A stretch of DNA of 64,000 bases from Gordonia polyisoprenivorans NBRC 16320 = JCM 10675 (GTDB lineage: Bacteria > Actinomycetota > Actinomycetes > Mycobacteriales > Mycobacteriaceae), in assembly GCF_000241325.1 (NCBI RefSeq), contig NZ_BAEI01000057.1, forward strand, positions 62,001 to 126,000. Reading direction: 5' to 3'. Below are positions 8,758-17,822 of the stretch, piece after piece; position 1 is the first letter of the stretch; every line of letters starts with the position of its first letter. The notes under the pieces are model-generated. The model saw only the letters and a list, made by a program, of their open reading frames with translations, did no database searches and was not told the origin of the DNA. The position numbers and the translations under genes were made by a program.

Positions 8758-9624
8758 TCAGGCCCCGGCGGCGATGATCGCCGTCAGCTGCTCGATCGGC
8801 GATCCGTCGCCGAGCACCTGGATGGCGACGTGGTCGGCGCCGGCGGCGAGGTGCTCGTCGACCTGCTTGCGGATCGAGGCCGCATCGCCGTGGGCGACCA
8901 GCGCGTCGATCAAGGCGTCGGAGCCACCGTTGGCGATGTCGTCGTCGGTCCATCCGAGTCGCTTCAGATTCGACGTGTAGTTGCGCAGGTGCAGGTACGG
9001 CTGGTCGACCGGCGGGCGTCCGACGGCTCGCGCCGCCTGCGGGTCGGTGTCGAGCACCACCTTGTGCTCGGGAGCCAGCAACACGCCCTCGCCCAGGGTT
9101 TCGCGGGCGATCGCGGTGTGTGCGGGAGGCGTCAGATACGGGTGCGCCCCGAGCGCGCGGTCGGCGGACAGGCGCAACATCTTCGGCCCCAGCGCGGCCA
9201 GCACACGACGCTCGGTGGGCACGTTCTTCTCGTCGAGGACGTCGAGATATTCCCCGACCGCCTCGTACGGCTTCTTGTACTCGGCGGTCGCCTCCGGGTG
9301 GCCGGCACCGATGCCGAGATAGAAGCGGCCCGGGAAGTCCCGGTCGAGTTCGTGGAATTCGTCGGCGATCGCGGCGGCGTCGGTGTTCCAGATGTTGACG
9401 ATGCCGGTGGCCACCGTGATGTTCTCGGTTGCGTCGAGGACCTTGCGGATCGGACCGAGATGCTTCGGGGATCCGCCCAGCCAGATGGTGCCGTACCCGA
9501 GACGTTCGATCTCGCGCGCCTCATCCGGCGAGAACCGGCCGAACCAGCCCCATACCCCGTGCCGTCCGAATCGTTGGATGTGCGCGGTCTTCCCCGAGTC
9601 AGTCATGTTCTCCGAGTCAGTCAT
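8758..9624 (-). CDS. LLM class F420-dependent oxidoreductase
   Basis: 288 aa luciferase-like TIM-barrel enzyme. GYGTIWLGGSPK, TVATGIVNIWN, GRFYLGIGAGHPE and LAALGPKMLRLSADRALGAHPYL are the conserved strands of the F420-dependent (MSMEG_4141-like) subgroup. The likely cofactor is F420; the substrate is unknown. Two ATG codons 18 bp apart (9624 and 9606) each encode MTDS because CCGAGTCAGTCATG is directly duplicated, so the start is ambiguous. The frame extends far upstream to 10911 but lacks similarity there. Confidence 0.88.
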   Translation of the reverse strand: MTDSENMTDSGKTAHIQRFGRHGVWGWFGRFSPDEAREIERLGYGTIWLGGSPKHLGPIRKVLDATENITVATGIVNIWNTDAAAIADEFHELDRDFPGRFYLGIGAGHPEATAEYKKPYEAVGEYLDVLDEKNVPTERRVLAALGPKMLRLSADRALGAHPYLTPPAHTAIARETLGEGVLLAPEHKVVLDTDPQAARAVGRPPVDQPYLHLRNYTSNLKRLGWTDDDIANGGSDALIDALVAHGDAASIRKQVDEHLAAGADHVAIQVLGDGSPIEQLTAIIAAGA

Positions 9625-9740
9625 GCCCTCCGCAACCGCAGACGGCGAACGGCTATTCCGATCGCCCCGACTTTCCGCCGGCCCGACTCCCGTCCGATGC
9701 GGGGTACCATTCCGAATACTCACCGGAAAGGAGTTCCCTG

Positions 9741-9920
9741 GTGAAGAGTTTCTGGTGTGGGGCCGTGATTCCCGACTGCGATACGCGTTTCGTCGGCAGA
9801 GACGAACCCGACGTGCTCCGGCAGGTGGCCGAACATGCCGCCGGTGTGCACGGACTCGACGATCTGCCCGCCGCCACCGTCGACCGGGTCCGCCGGTTGA
9901 TCTCCGACATATCCGAGTGA
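9741..9920 (+). CDS. DUF1059 domain small protein
   Basis: 59 aa, GTG start at 9741 preceded by GAAAGGAG. Reads MKSFWCGAVIPDCDTRFVGR, followed by a region ending HAAGVHGLDDL. The FxCGxVIPxC motif and the HAxxxHG motif are characteristic of DUF1059, a short predicted metal-binding protein of unknown role. Divergent from the LLM oxidoreductase with about 115 bp between the starts. Confidence 0.8.
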   Translation: MKSFWCGAVIPDCDTRFVGRDEPDVLRQVAEHAAGVHGLDDLPAATVDRVRRLISDISE

Positions 9921-9966
9921 TCGGGCGACGCGCGCAGACCGGCGGACGCGGAAAGCGATTGGTGGG

Positions 9967-11109
9967 ATGCACCACCCTGCGGTGAGCGAGCCGGTCGACG
10001 AGCTGGATGCAGCCGTCACCGAGTTGCTCGACGCCGGCCGCGCACCGCGACTGGTCTATCAGCCCATCGTCGACATCGCGCGTCTGCGTGTCGTCGGATA
10101 CGAGGCACTCAGCCGTTTTCCGGGACCCCTGCAGGCCAGCCCGGACCGGTGGTTCGCGGCGGCGGTACGCGTCGATCGGGCCATCGAGCTGGAAGCGATG
10201 GTCGTCGAGAAAGCACTCGCCGCGCGAGTGCACTTGCCGGCCAACTGTTTTCTGACGATCAATGTGGCGCCCGAGGCGCTTGTCTCGACGCCCATCCAGA
10301 AATTGTTGCAGCACACCGACCTGACGCGGGTGGTCGTCGAACTCACCGAACACTCCGCGGTCTCCGATTACGATGTCGTCCGCCGAGCGGTGGCCCAGGT
10401 ACGCGACCGCGGTGGTTTCATCGGTGTCGACGACGTCGGCGCCGGGTATGCAAGTCTGTACCGGATTCTGGCCATCCGGCCGGACTTCGTGAAACTCGAC
10501 CGTGAATTGATCACCGGCCTCCACAACGACGAGGCCAAGGCCGCGCTCGTCGAGATGTTCGGCGGTTTCACCAGCCGGATGGATTCGTGGGTCGTCGCCG
10601 AAGGGATCGAGCAGCGCGACGAGTTGCATCGGTTGGTGCAGCTCGGCGTCCCCCTGGGTCAGGGATACCTCCTCGGGCGTCCTGCACCCGAGATGGGTTC
10701 TCTCGAACTCGATCCGAGCACCCTCGCCCCGACCATCAACCCGACGGTGACGGCGGCACCGCAGTCCACGGTGGCCCGTCTCGCGCACCCCTGCCTGACC
10801 GCACCTCTGGACTCCCCCGACGGCACGTTGCGCACCACGCTCTCCGACGGTTCGACTCTTCCGCTGGTCATTCTGCTCGACTCCGGTGGTCGCCCAACAC
10901 AACTGGCGCAACAGAGCGATCCGACGACGATCGAACGGCGCGACGTGCTGCGGATCCTCGACTCCACCGACCAGCGAGAAGCGTTGCGGCGTGCGATGAC
11001 GCGACCACGGCCGAGCCGGTTCGATCCCCTCGCGTGCTGCGACATGTCCGGAGCGTTCCTCGGCGTCGTGCCGATCGAGCGGCTGATCGAGGCCCTGATC
11101 GTGGTCTGA
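9967..11109 (+). CDS. EAL domain cyclic-di-GMP phosphodiesterase
   Basis: 380 aa. The EAL domain occupies about residues 10-245 and carries the motifs of an active enzyme: E46-A-L, N99, E125 in ELTEH, D155-D156 in VDDVGAG, K177 in KLD, E212 in AEGIE, and GQGYLLGRP at 231-239. It should hydrolyse c-di-GMP to pGpG. Residues 260-380 form a C-terminal region of mixed alpha/beta character that I do not recognise, possibly a degenerate sensory module. No GGDEF domain and no membrane segment. The start could also be GTG at 9982. Confidence 0.88.
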   Translation: MHHPAVSEPVDELDAAVTELLDAGRAPRLVYQPIVDIARLRVVGYEALSRFPGPLQASPDRWFAAAVRVDRAIELEAMVVEKALAARVHLPANCFLTINVAPEALVSTPIQKLLQHTDLTRVVVELTEHSAVSDYDVVRRAVAQVRDRGGFIGVDDVGAGYASLYRILAIRPDFVKLDRELITGLHNDEAKAALVEMFGGFTSRMDSWVVAEGIEQRDELHRLVQLGVPLGQGYLLGRPAPEMGSLELDPSTLAPTINPTVTAAPQSTVARLAHPCLTAPLDSPDGTLRTTLSDGSTLPLVILLDSGGRPTQLAQQSDPTTIERRDVLRILDSTDQREALRRAMTRPRPSRFDPLACCDMSGAFLGVVPIERLIEALIVV

Positions 11110-11122
11110 GTGGGTCCTGCGG

Positions 11123-11138
11123 CGGCGAGATCTCGCCG
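11123..11138. terminator. 16-bp perfect palindrome between convergent genes
   Basis: CGGCGAGATCTCGCCG is a perfect dyad in the 46-bp gap between two convergent stop codons. With no loop it would form only a short hairpin; a bidirectional terminator role is a guess from its position. Confidence 0.3.
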
Positions 11139-11155
11139 GCCGGGGAGAGGAGCTG

Positions 11156-12985
11156 CTACATACCGGCGAGCATGTCGTCGCGCCGCTCGATGATCGACGC
11201 CCGCATCTGTGAGGTCAGCAGCGTCGGGGTGCCCAGTGCCATCATGTGGCCGCTGTCGTGCGGATTCACGCCGTTGGCCCGCAGAAACGGCTCGGCCCGT
11301 TGCGACACACTGCCTTTCACGCCGAACCAGTCGAGAAACTCGGCAACGGTCGTCGTCAGGAAATCCCCGCCGAGGGTGTCGTTGGCGCGCCCGATGATCC
11401 AGCCGATGGCGGCCGCCGCCCGATCGGTCGACGCTTTCCGACGAAAGATCGCAGGATCGCGGCGCGCCGCCCGGGCCAGCAATCGCCGCATGGCCGTGCG
11501 GTGTTCGACGTCGAAGAAGACCTCCGCGCTCGCATCGCAGCGCTGCCGGATCACCTCGACCACGGGCAGGATGTCCTCGGCAATTCCCGTGACGTCGAAC
11601 TGTTCGTCGGGCAGCGGCTCTGCGTCGAGGCTCAGCAGCGTCGGGCGTCCGCCGACCCGTTTGTCCAACTCGCACAGAATGAACTCTTCGAGAGATGACC
11701 CACTGGAATCGAAACCCGGTGGATAATCGGACAACCCGTCGAGGATCGAGGCATCCTGCCCGAGCGCCGACGCCCGGGCGAGCTGCGCCAGCAGTACGGC
11801 GTTGGATGGCCGGTCACGCCGGATCTCCTCCCGGAACTCTGCTTCGCATTCGTCGATCGCCGCGAGGGTGTCGGCGGTGGCGGCCCTGCTGATCCCGCGC
11901 TCACCGTGGCAGTAGCGGACGAAGCGACGCATCAACTCCGGGTACCGCTGAAGCGATTCGACGTCGTCGATGATCTTGCGCGGAATGCGATCGAGCAACA
12001 TGATCTCGACGACCACCGGACTCCACCGCATGGGATCCGGTGCAGCCATCCACATCAACGGTTCGAGAGCGCTGCGGTGCTCCGCATCGTCGAGGGGTCG
12101 ACCGTGGGGCGAGGCAAAGAACGCGTCGGCGAGCTCGGAGTACTCGACATCGGTCCACTCGCGCGGTGACGGCGCGGCACCGGCCTCAGGTAACAGCCGC
12201 AGCGCCCACTCGACCAGCGGACGGCACATCGGCCACGAGTCGGATTCGGCCGGCGGGAAGGTCATCCGACCGATCTTCATCGCCTCCTCGAGGGTCGCGC
12301 GAGCGGTACCCGCGTCGACGGGATCGCACACCACCGTGGTCATCGACGAGGATGCGCTCTCCCGGAAATGCGCGAGCAAATCCTCCACCGGCGCCGGAAC
12401 GACGAAGGCATCCTTCACGATCGAACCCATGTTGTGGTCGACGTACACCAGGAATGAGAGCTCGTGCGCCGGCGGCCACCCGATCGTGAAGATGTAGGAC
12501 TCGCCATCGCTCAGTTCGTCGCCGACGGCATAGACCTCAGAGACCACGCGCGCCTCGCCGAACGTGTCGAGCCACGCCGGCATCGGCTGGCGACGACCGG
12601 CCAGCGTGCGTGTGATGCGCGCCGCGAGGAGTTCGTCAGCCTCGAGTTCATCGGCAAGTAGTTCCCGGAAAACCGTCAGGGCGGCCGTCGTCTCGGCGAA
12701 GGAGATCTCCACGAACGACTCGATCAGCGTGTCGCGCGTGGCTCGATCCTCCCGATCGGCGAGCGGATGCGGTTCGGGATCGGTGGCCTCCAGCAGCCCG
12801 CCGAGCGTGACCAGCAGGTCGATCGGTTCACCGGTCCGCAGCGCGCGTCGGATGCTCTGGATGAGCGGCTGCTCGTCCGCCCCCGGCAGCGGTCCACCGC
12901 CGCGTCCACCGCCCGTTGCCGAACGCACCGGCTGCAGATGCCTGCGCTTGGGATCTTTCTTGCCTCGCGATCGCTTACCCATCAC
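11156..12985 (-). CDS. conserved hypothetical protein, 609 aa
   Basis: Soluble acidic protein without signal peptide or membrane segment; the N-terminus is strongly basic (MGKRSRGKKDPKRRH), followed by a Gly-rich stretch. The body (from about residue 40) is mostly predicted helical and ends near MALGTPTLLTSQMRASIIER. Proteins of this length and start occur in Gordonia/Mycobacteriales, but I cannot assign a domain or function. The alternative start MGKRS at 12982 differs by one codon. Convergent with the EAL gene, divergent from dtd. Confidence 0.7.
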   Translation of the reverse strand: MMGKRSRGKKDPKRRHLQPVRSATGGGRGGGPLPGADEQPLIQSIRRALRTGEPIDLLVTLGGLLEATDPEPHPLADREDRATRDTLIESFVEISFAETTAALTVFRELLADELEADELLAARITRTLAGRRQPMPAWLDTFGEARVVSEVYAVGDELSDGESYIFTIGWPPAHELSFLVYVDHNMGSIVKDAFVVPAPVEDLLAHFRESASSSMTTVVCDPVDAGTARATLEEAMKIGRMTFPPAESDSWPMCRPLVEWALRLLPEAGAAPSPREWTDVEYSELADAFFASPHGRPLDDAEHRSALEPLMWMAAPDPMRWSPVVVEIMLLDRIPRKIIDDVESLQRYPELMRRFVRYCHGERGISRAATADTLAAIDECEAEFREEIRRDRPSNAVLLAQLARASALGQDASILDGLSDYPPGFDSSGSSLEEFILCELDKRVGGRPTLLSLDAEPLPDEQFDVTGIAEDILPVVEVIRQRCDASAEVFFDVEHRTAMRRLLARAARRDPAIFRRKASTDRAAAAIGWIIGRANDTLGGDFLTTTVAEFLDWFGVKGSVSQRAEPFLRANGVNPHDSGHMMALGTPTLLTSQMRASIIERRDDMLAGM

Positions 12986-13088
12986 GGGCAGCGTACTGGC
13001 AAGCGGTCGGCGTCGTCAGGTACTGGTGGCGTGAGGTCGGCCGGGGCGCAGTCGACCGCAGAGCATCGGCGATGGCAGGCTGATCCCC

Positions 13089-13550
13089 ATGCGTGCTGTC
13101 ATCCAGCGGGTCACCGAGGCCTCGGTCGTCGTCGACGAGGACGTCGTGGGAGAACTCGACATCACACCCGGCGGCCACGGTCTGGTGGCCCTGATCGGCG
13201 TCACCCACGCCGACACCGAGGCCGACGCCACCAAGTTGGCCGACAAGATCTGGCGTCTGCGAATCCTCGACGGCGAGGCCATGGGCGGATCGCCGGCGGA
13301 GGTGTCGGCTGCCGACATCGACGCACCGATCCTGGTGATCAGCCAGTTCACGCTGTACGCCAACACCGCCAAGGGTCGACGCCCCTCATGGAACGCGGCG
13401 GCGCCGGGGGCGGTCGCCGAGCCCCTCGTCGATGCGGTCGTCGACGCCCTGCGGGCCGCAGGGGCGACGGTGGCCACCGGGCGTTTCGGCGCACACATGA
13501 GCGTGCGCCTGGTCAACGATGGGCCGGTAACCATCATCGTGGAGACGTGA
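13089..13550 (+). CDS. dtd: D-aminoacyl-tRNA deacylase
   Basis: 153 aa. Hydrolyses D-amino acids (and Gly-tRNA-Ala) from mischarged tRNA. The active-site motif ISQFTLYAN spans about residues 84-92, and the cross-subunit Gly-cisPro motif appears as NDGPVT near residue 144. [13 protein letters not shown] is the standard start. It is 19 bp upstream of fdhD on the same strand; the two are probably co-transcribed but functionally unrelated. Confidence 0.95.
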   Translation: MRAVIQRVTEASVVVDEDVVGELDITPGGHGLVALIGVTHADTEADATKLADKIWRLRILDGEAMGGSPAEVSAADIDAPILVISQFTLYANTAKGRRPSWNAAAPGAVAEPLVDAVVDALRAAGATVATGRFGAHMSVRLVNDGPVTIIVET

Positions 13551-13569
13551 CACCGGTAGCTTCGAGGTC

Positions 13570-14412
13570 ATGGGACGTATCACCGCACGTCGCCGGGTGA
13601 TCCGCGTCCGGCGCGGCGAACCCACGGCGCGCGCCGACGTGCTGGCCGTCGAGGAACCACTGGAGATCCGGATCGGCGGTCGGGCACTGGTCGTCACCAT
13701 GCGCACACCCGGCCACGACGTCGAGCTCGCGACCGGCTTCCTGGTGTCGGAAGGGCTGATCGCCCGCGCCGAGGACGTGATCTCGGCCCGCTACTGTGCG
13801 GGTGCCCGGGCCCCCGGCGAACCCAACAGCTACAACATTCTCGACCTCACCCTGGCCGACGGGATCGGTGCGCCCGACGCCGTACCCGCCCGACGCTTCA
13901 CGATGAGCAGTGCCTGCGGAGTCTGCGGCAAGGACAGCATCGACGCGGTGGCGACGGCGTCGCGCTTCACCGTCGACGACGACCCGCTGGCCCTCGACAC
14001 CGACACCGTCCTCGCACTCCCCGACCGTCTCCGTGAGGGACAAAAGGCATTCGACCGGACCGGCGGCATTCATGCCGCAGGTCTGTTCGACGGCACCACC
14101 GGCGAGATGCTGGTGATCCGAGAGGACATCGGACGTCACAACGCCGTCGACAAGGTCGTGGGCTGGGCCCTGACCCAGGATCGACTTCCGTTGCGCGGCA
14201 CCGTCCTCCAGGTCTCGGGACGGGCCAGCTTCGAGCTCGTGCAGAAGGCGGCGATGGCCGGCATCCCGATGCTCTCGGCGGTGTCCGCTCCGTCCTCCCT
14301 TGCCGCGGACCTCGCCGAACAGCAGGGGATGACGCTGGCCGGGTTCGTGCGCGGTGATTCCCTGGTGCTCTACAGCCGACCCGACCGCGTCCTGGGATCA
14401 CCGGCCCGGTGA
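13570..14412 (+). CDS. fdhD: formate dehydrogenase accessory sulfurtransferase FdhD
   Basis: 280 aa. Transfers sulfur from a cysteine desulfurase to the molybdenum cofactor of formate dehydrogenase. The conserved CGVCG motif (in SSACGVCGKDS, about residues 115-125) holds the sulfur-carrying cysteine. REDIGRHNAVDKVVG and RASFELVQKAAMAGIP are further family signatures. No formate dehydrogenase subunit is in the window. As I recall, fdhD also lies in the middle of the split ribosomal cluster of Corynebacterium, so the location may be ancestral. Confidence 0.95.
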   Translation: MGRITARRRVIRVRRGEPTARADVLAVEEPLEIRIGGRALVVTMRTPGHDVELATGFLVSEGLIARAEDVISARYCAGARAPGEPNSYNILDLTLADGIGAPDAVPARRFTMSSACGVCGKDSIDAVATASRFTVDDDPLALDTDTVLALPDRLREGQKAFDRTGGIHAAGLFDGTTGEMLVIREDIGRHNAVDKVVGWALTQDRLPLRGTVLQVSGRASFELVQKAAMAGIPMLSAVSAPSSLAADLAEQQGMTLAGFVRGDSLVLYSRPDRVLGSPAR

Positions 14413-14446
14413 GCCGCCCACATCCCCGCTTCCGACACCGCCGCTC

Positions 14447-15511
14447 TCACACCCGCTCCCCCGTCTGCCCGTCGAACCAGTGAACCTCGTCGGCGACGGG
14501 CAGCAGACCGATCTCGTCACCGACGGTGAACATCTGCCGGTGATCGGCACGCACCACCACCCGCCCGTCGCGCACCGGCAGATCGGCTGCGCTGTAGACG
14601 AATTGCTCGGCGCCGAGTTCTTCGACCAGTTCGACCCGTGCAGTCACCGACCGCGGTGTCCCGGCCGCGACCAGCTCCCAGGATTCGGCGCGCATCCCGA
14701 CCACCGCCTTCCCCGGCACCGCCCGCGGCGCCGGCAGGTCGGCACCACCGAGGTCGACGTGCCCGTCGTGCACCTCGACGTCGATCAGACACATCTGTGG
14801 CGTGCCCATGAAACCGGCGACGAAGACATTGGCCGGATGCCGATAGATCTCCCGCGGCGTCCCGACCTGTTGCAGCACACCGCGATCGAGGACCGCCACC
14901 CGATCGCCCATGGTCATCGCCTCGACCTGATCATGGGTGACGTAAAGCGTCGTGGTGTCCAACTTGCGCTGCAACGCGGCGATCTGCGCACGTGTGCTCA
15001 CACGCAGCTTCGCGTCGAGATTCGACAGTGGTTCATCCATGCAGAACACCTTGGGGTGCCGGACGATCGCCCGACCCATCGCGACCCGTTGACGTTGCCC
15101 GCCGGACAGTTTCGCGGGTTTGCGGTCGAGCAGTTCGTCGAGTTCGAGCATCGCCGCCACCTCGTTGACCCGGGCGGCGGTGTCGGCCTTGCTCATCCCC
15201 GCGTTGCGCAGCGCGAATCCCATGTTGTCGGCGACCGTCATGTTCGGGTACAGCGCATAATTCTGGAACACCATCGCCACGTCACGGGACTTCGGTGGCA
15301 GACCGACGACGTCGGCGTCGTCGATGAGGATGGCGCCCGATTCCACCGACTCGAGGCCGGCGACCATGCGCAGGCTCGTCGACTTGCCACAGCCCGACGG
15401 GCCGACGAGCACCATGAACTCGCCGTCGGCGATCTCGAGGTCGAGGGCATCGACGGCGGGCGAACCGTCGCCGAATCGCTTGGTGGCCTTGGCGTAGGTG
15501 ACCGAGGCCAT
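14447..15511 (-). CDS. ugpC: ABC transporter ATP-binding protein, UgpC/MsmK type
   Basis: 354 aa. Walker A GPSGCGKST at about residues 37-45, signature LSGGQRQRVAMGRA, Walker B VFCMDEPLSNLDAKLR and switch His in YVTHDQ. The C-terminal third is the regulatory TOBE/OB domain of the CUT1 group. The ATG shares its first base with the upstream ugpB stop (TAATG), so the start is well defined. It energises the importer formed by the two permeases and the binding protein upstream. Substrate is inferred from ugp-like gene order. Confidence 0.9.
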   Translation of the reverse strand: MASVTYAKATKRFGDGSPAVDALDLEIADGEFMVLVGPSGCGKSTSLRMVAGLESVESGAILIDDADVVGLPPKSRDVAMVFQNYALYPNMTVADNMGFALRNAGMSKADTAARVNEVAAMLELDELLDRKPAKLSGGQRQRVAMGRAIVRHPKVFCMDEPLSNLDAKLRVSTRAQIAALQRKLDTTTLYVTHDQVEAMTMGDRVAVLDRGVLQQVGTPREIYRHPANVFVAGFMGTPQMCLIDVEVHDGHVDLGGADLPAPRAVPGKAVVGMRAESWELVAAGTPRSVTARVELVEELGAEQFVYSAADLPVRDGRVVVRADHRQMFTVGDEIGLLPVADEVHWFDGQTGERV

Positions 15512-16821
15512 TACTTGGGCAGCTTCGGCTGGATCTGGGTGGTGTAGATCTGCTCGATCTGCTTCTGCGTATCGGCCATCGTCGCGGCGACGTCGGCGTT
15601 CTGCAGACCGATCTTCTCGAAACCGGTGCCGATGATCTTGTCGCCGCCGGGAATGAACACCCGAGCGTAGTTCTGCGGCTTGGTCTTCGGCAGTTGTTCG
15701 ATCGCGGTCCGGAAGTTCGGGTTCTTGTCCAGGAAGGCGGTCATCGACGGCGCGGTGACCGCGGCCTTGCGCACCGGCATGTAACCGACGTTCTGCGAGA
15801 AGTAGGCCGTGTTGTCGGTGTTGGTGATGAAGTCGATGAACTTCAGCGCGTTGACCTTGCGCTCGTCGGAATTGCGGGCCGGGATGGCCAGTCCCGCACC
15901 ACCGGTCGGGCAACCGATCGTGCCGTCCGGGGCCGGAAGGAACGCCGTCGAGAACCGGAATTTCGCATCCGAGGTGATACCCGAGAGGTCACCGGTGGAG
16001 GCGACCGTCGAGGCGAGGAGTCCCGCGCTGAAATCACCGGCGATGTCGTTGGAGATCTTCGCGTACCGGTCCTTGTTGATCGTGTCGCTCAGATACTGCG
16101 CAGCGGCAACGGTTTTCGGGTCGGTGAACGTCATCGTCCAGTCGTCGGAGTAGGCGCCACCGAAGGTCCAGGTGGGTCCTTGGAAGGTCCAGCCCAGGTA
16201 GTCCACGGCGTTGCCCCACCCGTGCGCCGACTTGCCCGAGCCCACCACCGACTGGATGCGCGGACCCCACTCGGCGAACTCCTGCCACGACGCCGGACCG
16301 CGGGCGGGCAGCCCGGCCTGGCTCCACACATCGGCGTTGTAGTAGAACAGCGGGGTCGACCGTGCGTACGGCAGCGCCCACGTCTTGTTGTTCCACTTGT
16401 AGTCGCCGACAAGGGAATCGACGTAGCCCGACGGATCGACGCCGGCCTTGCCGAAGAGGTCGTCGAGCGGTGCGATCGCACCGATCAGGGCGAAGTTGAA
16501 CCACCACACATCGCTGAGGATGATGATGTCGGGCAGTGCGCCGCCCGACAGTGCGGCGTTGAACTTCTGCGCCGCCTCCTCGTAGTTCTTTCCCGCATCG
16601 ATCAACTGCACCTTGATGCCCGGGTTGGCCGCCTCGAACCGCTTGATGAGTTCCTTCTCGACGTCGGTCGACTTGCCGGGATGGTTCGACCAGAAGGTCA
16701 GGTTGTTGGGATCACCGTCATTGCTCGAGCCGCCACCCGAGCCGGCACATGCAGCGAGGGCGGCCGCAGCGGCCACGGTCAGTCCGGCGCCGAGGAATCC
16801 ACGGCGGGTCAAGTCGGTCAT
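15511..16821 (-). CDS. ugpB: Tat-exported substrate-binding lipoprotein, UgpB-like
   Basis: 436 aa extracellular family-1 solute-binding protein. N-terminus MTDLTRRGFLGAG has a twin-arginine motif, then an Ala-rich h-region and lipobox LAAC (Cys near residue 25), followed by a Gly/Ser linker. The mature part begins LTFWSNHPGKS. ATG 16821 was chosen over 16827 because CAGGAGA is correctly spaced from it. Order permease-permease-binding protein-ATPase equals mycobacterial ugpAEBC, where the substrates are glycerophosphodiesters such as glycerophosphocholine; a sugar cannot be excluded. Confidence 0.85.
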   Translation of the reverse strand: MTDLTRRGFLGAGLTVAAAAALAACAGSGGGSSNDGDPNNLTFWSNHPGKSTDVEKELIKRFEAANPGIKVQLIDAGKNYEEAAQKFNAALSGGALPDIIILSDVWWFNFALIGAIAPLDDLFGKAGVDPSGYVDSLVGDYKWNNKTWALPYARSTPLFYYNADVWSQAGLPARGPASWQEFAEWGPRIQSVVGSGKSAHGWGNAVDYLGWTFQGPTWTFGGAYSDDWTMTFTDPKTVAAAQYLSDTINKDRYAKISNDIAGDFSAGLLASTVASTGDLSGITSDAKFRFSTAFLPAPDGTIGCPTGGAGLAIPARNSDERKVNALKFIDFITNTDNTAYFSQNVGYMPVRKAAVTAPSMTAFLDKNPNFRTAIEQLPKTKPQNYARVFIPGGDKIIGTGFEKIGLQNADVAATMADTQKQIEQIYTTQIQPKLPK

Positions 16822-16901
16822 GCGCATTCTCCTGGATGTGTGATGAGTGATGAGAGTGGGTCGGGATGGTCAAACAGGCGGGGCCACAACGGTGTACGCG
16901 A

Positions 16902-17822
16902 TCACCCCTTGACCGCACCGGAGGTCAGGCCCTTGATCATGTGGCGTTGGAGTGCGAGAAAGACGATCAGCATCGGCAGCATCGCCAGGACCGTCGCGGC
17001 CATCACCGGTCCCCAGTTGGTGACGCCGTCGTTGTTCTGCAGCTGCGTCAGTCCCACCGGCAGTGTCGCCACGCTGTAGTCGTCGGCCATCAAGAACGGC
17101 CACAGGTATTCGTTCCATTCGTTGACGAGGGTGATGAGGGCGAACGCCACCATCGTCGGAATCGACAACGGCAACACCACACGCACGAGCAACCGGATGT
17201 GCCCGGCGCCGTCCATGCGGGCGGCCTCGATGATCTCCGGTGGGATCGACAGAAAGTGGTTGCGCATCAAGAAGGTTCCGAACGCGACCCCGGCCAGCGG
17301 CACGATGATCCCGGCGAAGGTGTTGCGGAAACCGAGTTGGGCGACCAGCGAGTAGTTGGTGATGACGGTGATCTGATTGGGCACCATCAGCGCCGCGATG
17401 ATCACCAGGAACACGAGGTTCTTGCCCGGGAATCGCAAGAAGACCAGACCGTAGGCGCTGAGCACGCCGAGCACGAACTTGATGACACCGAGGATCAGCG
17501 TGACGATCAGCGAGTTGCGCAGGAACTGCCAGAACGGCACCGAGGTGGTGGCCTCCCGGTAGTTCTCGGGATGCCACGTCGAGGGCCACCACACCGCGGG
17601 CTGTACGTAGATCTCGGATCGATCCTTGAAGGAGGTCAACACGATCCACGCCAGGGGCACCACGACGACGGCCAACGCGACGAGCATCGCGAGATAACCC
17701 AGCACCTGCACCGTCCGCCGACGCCTGCGCGCACGTACGGCAATCCGTCCGCGCTCGTCGGAGACGATCGCCCCGCCGCGTCGGTGCGCGTCCGCAACCG
17801 GTGTGTCCGTGGTCGAGGTCAT
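16902..17822 (-). CDS. ugpE: ABC transporter permease, UgpE/MalG type
   Basis: 306 aa. Basic cytoplasmic start with RRRR, then six predicted membrane helices. The EAA loop EIIEAARMDGAGHIRLLVRVVLPLSIP (about residues 194-220) contacts the ATPase. It overlaps the upstream permease by 4 bp (ATGA), showing coupling. With UgpA it forms the membrane channel of the importer. Confidence 0.88.
   Translation of the reverse strand: MTSTTDTPVADAHRRGGAIVSDERGRIAVRARRRRRTVQVLGYLAMLVALAVVVVPLAWIVLTSFKDRSEIYVQPAVWWPSTWHPENYREATTSVPFWQFLRNSLIVTLILGVIKFVLGVLSAYGLVFLRFPGKNLVFLVIIAALMVPNQITVITNYSLVAQLGFRNTFAGIIVPLAGVAFGTFLMRNHFLSIPPEIIEAARMDGAGHIRLLVRVVLPLSIPTMVAFALITLVNEWNEYLWPFLMADDYSVATLPVGLTQLQNNDGVTNWGPVMAATVLAMLPMLIVFLALQRHMIKGLTSGAVKG

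Noticed and set aside
9625-10911. Upstream extension of the LLM oxidoreductase frame
   Set aside because: The extension is antisense to the EAL gene and has no family similarity; the enzyme starts at 9624 or 9606.
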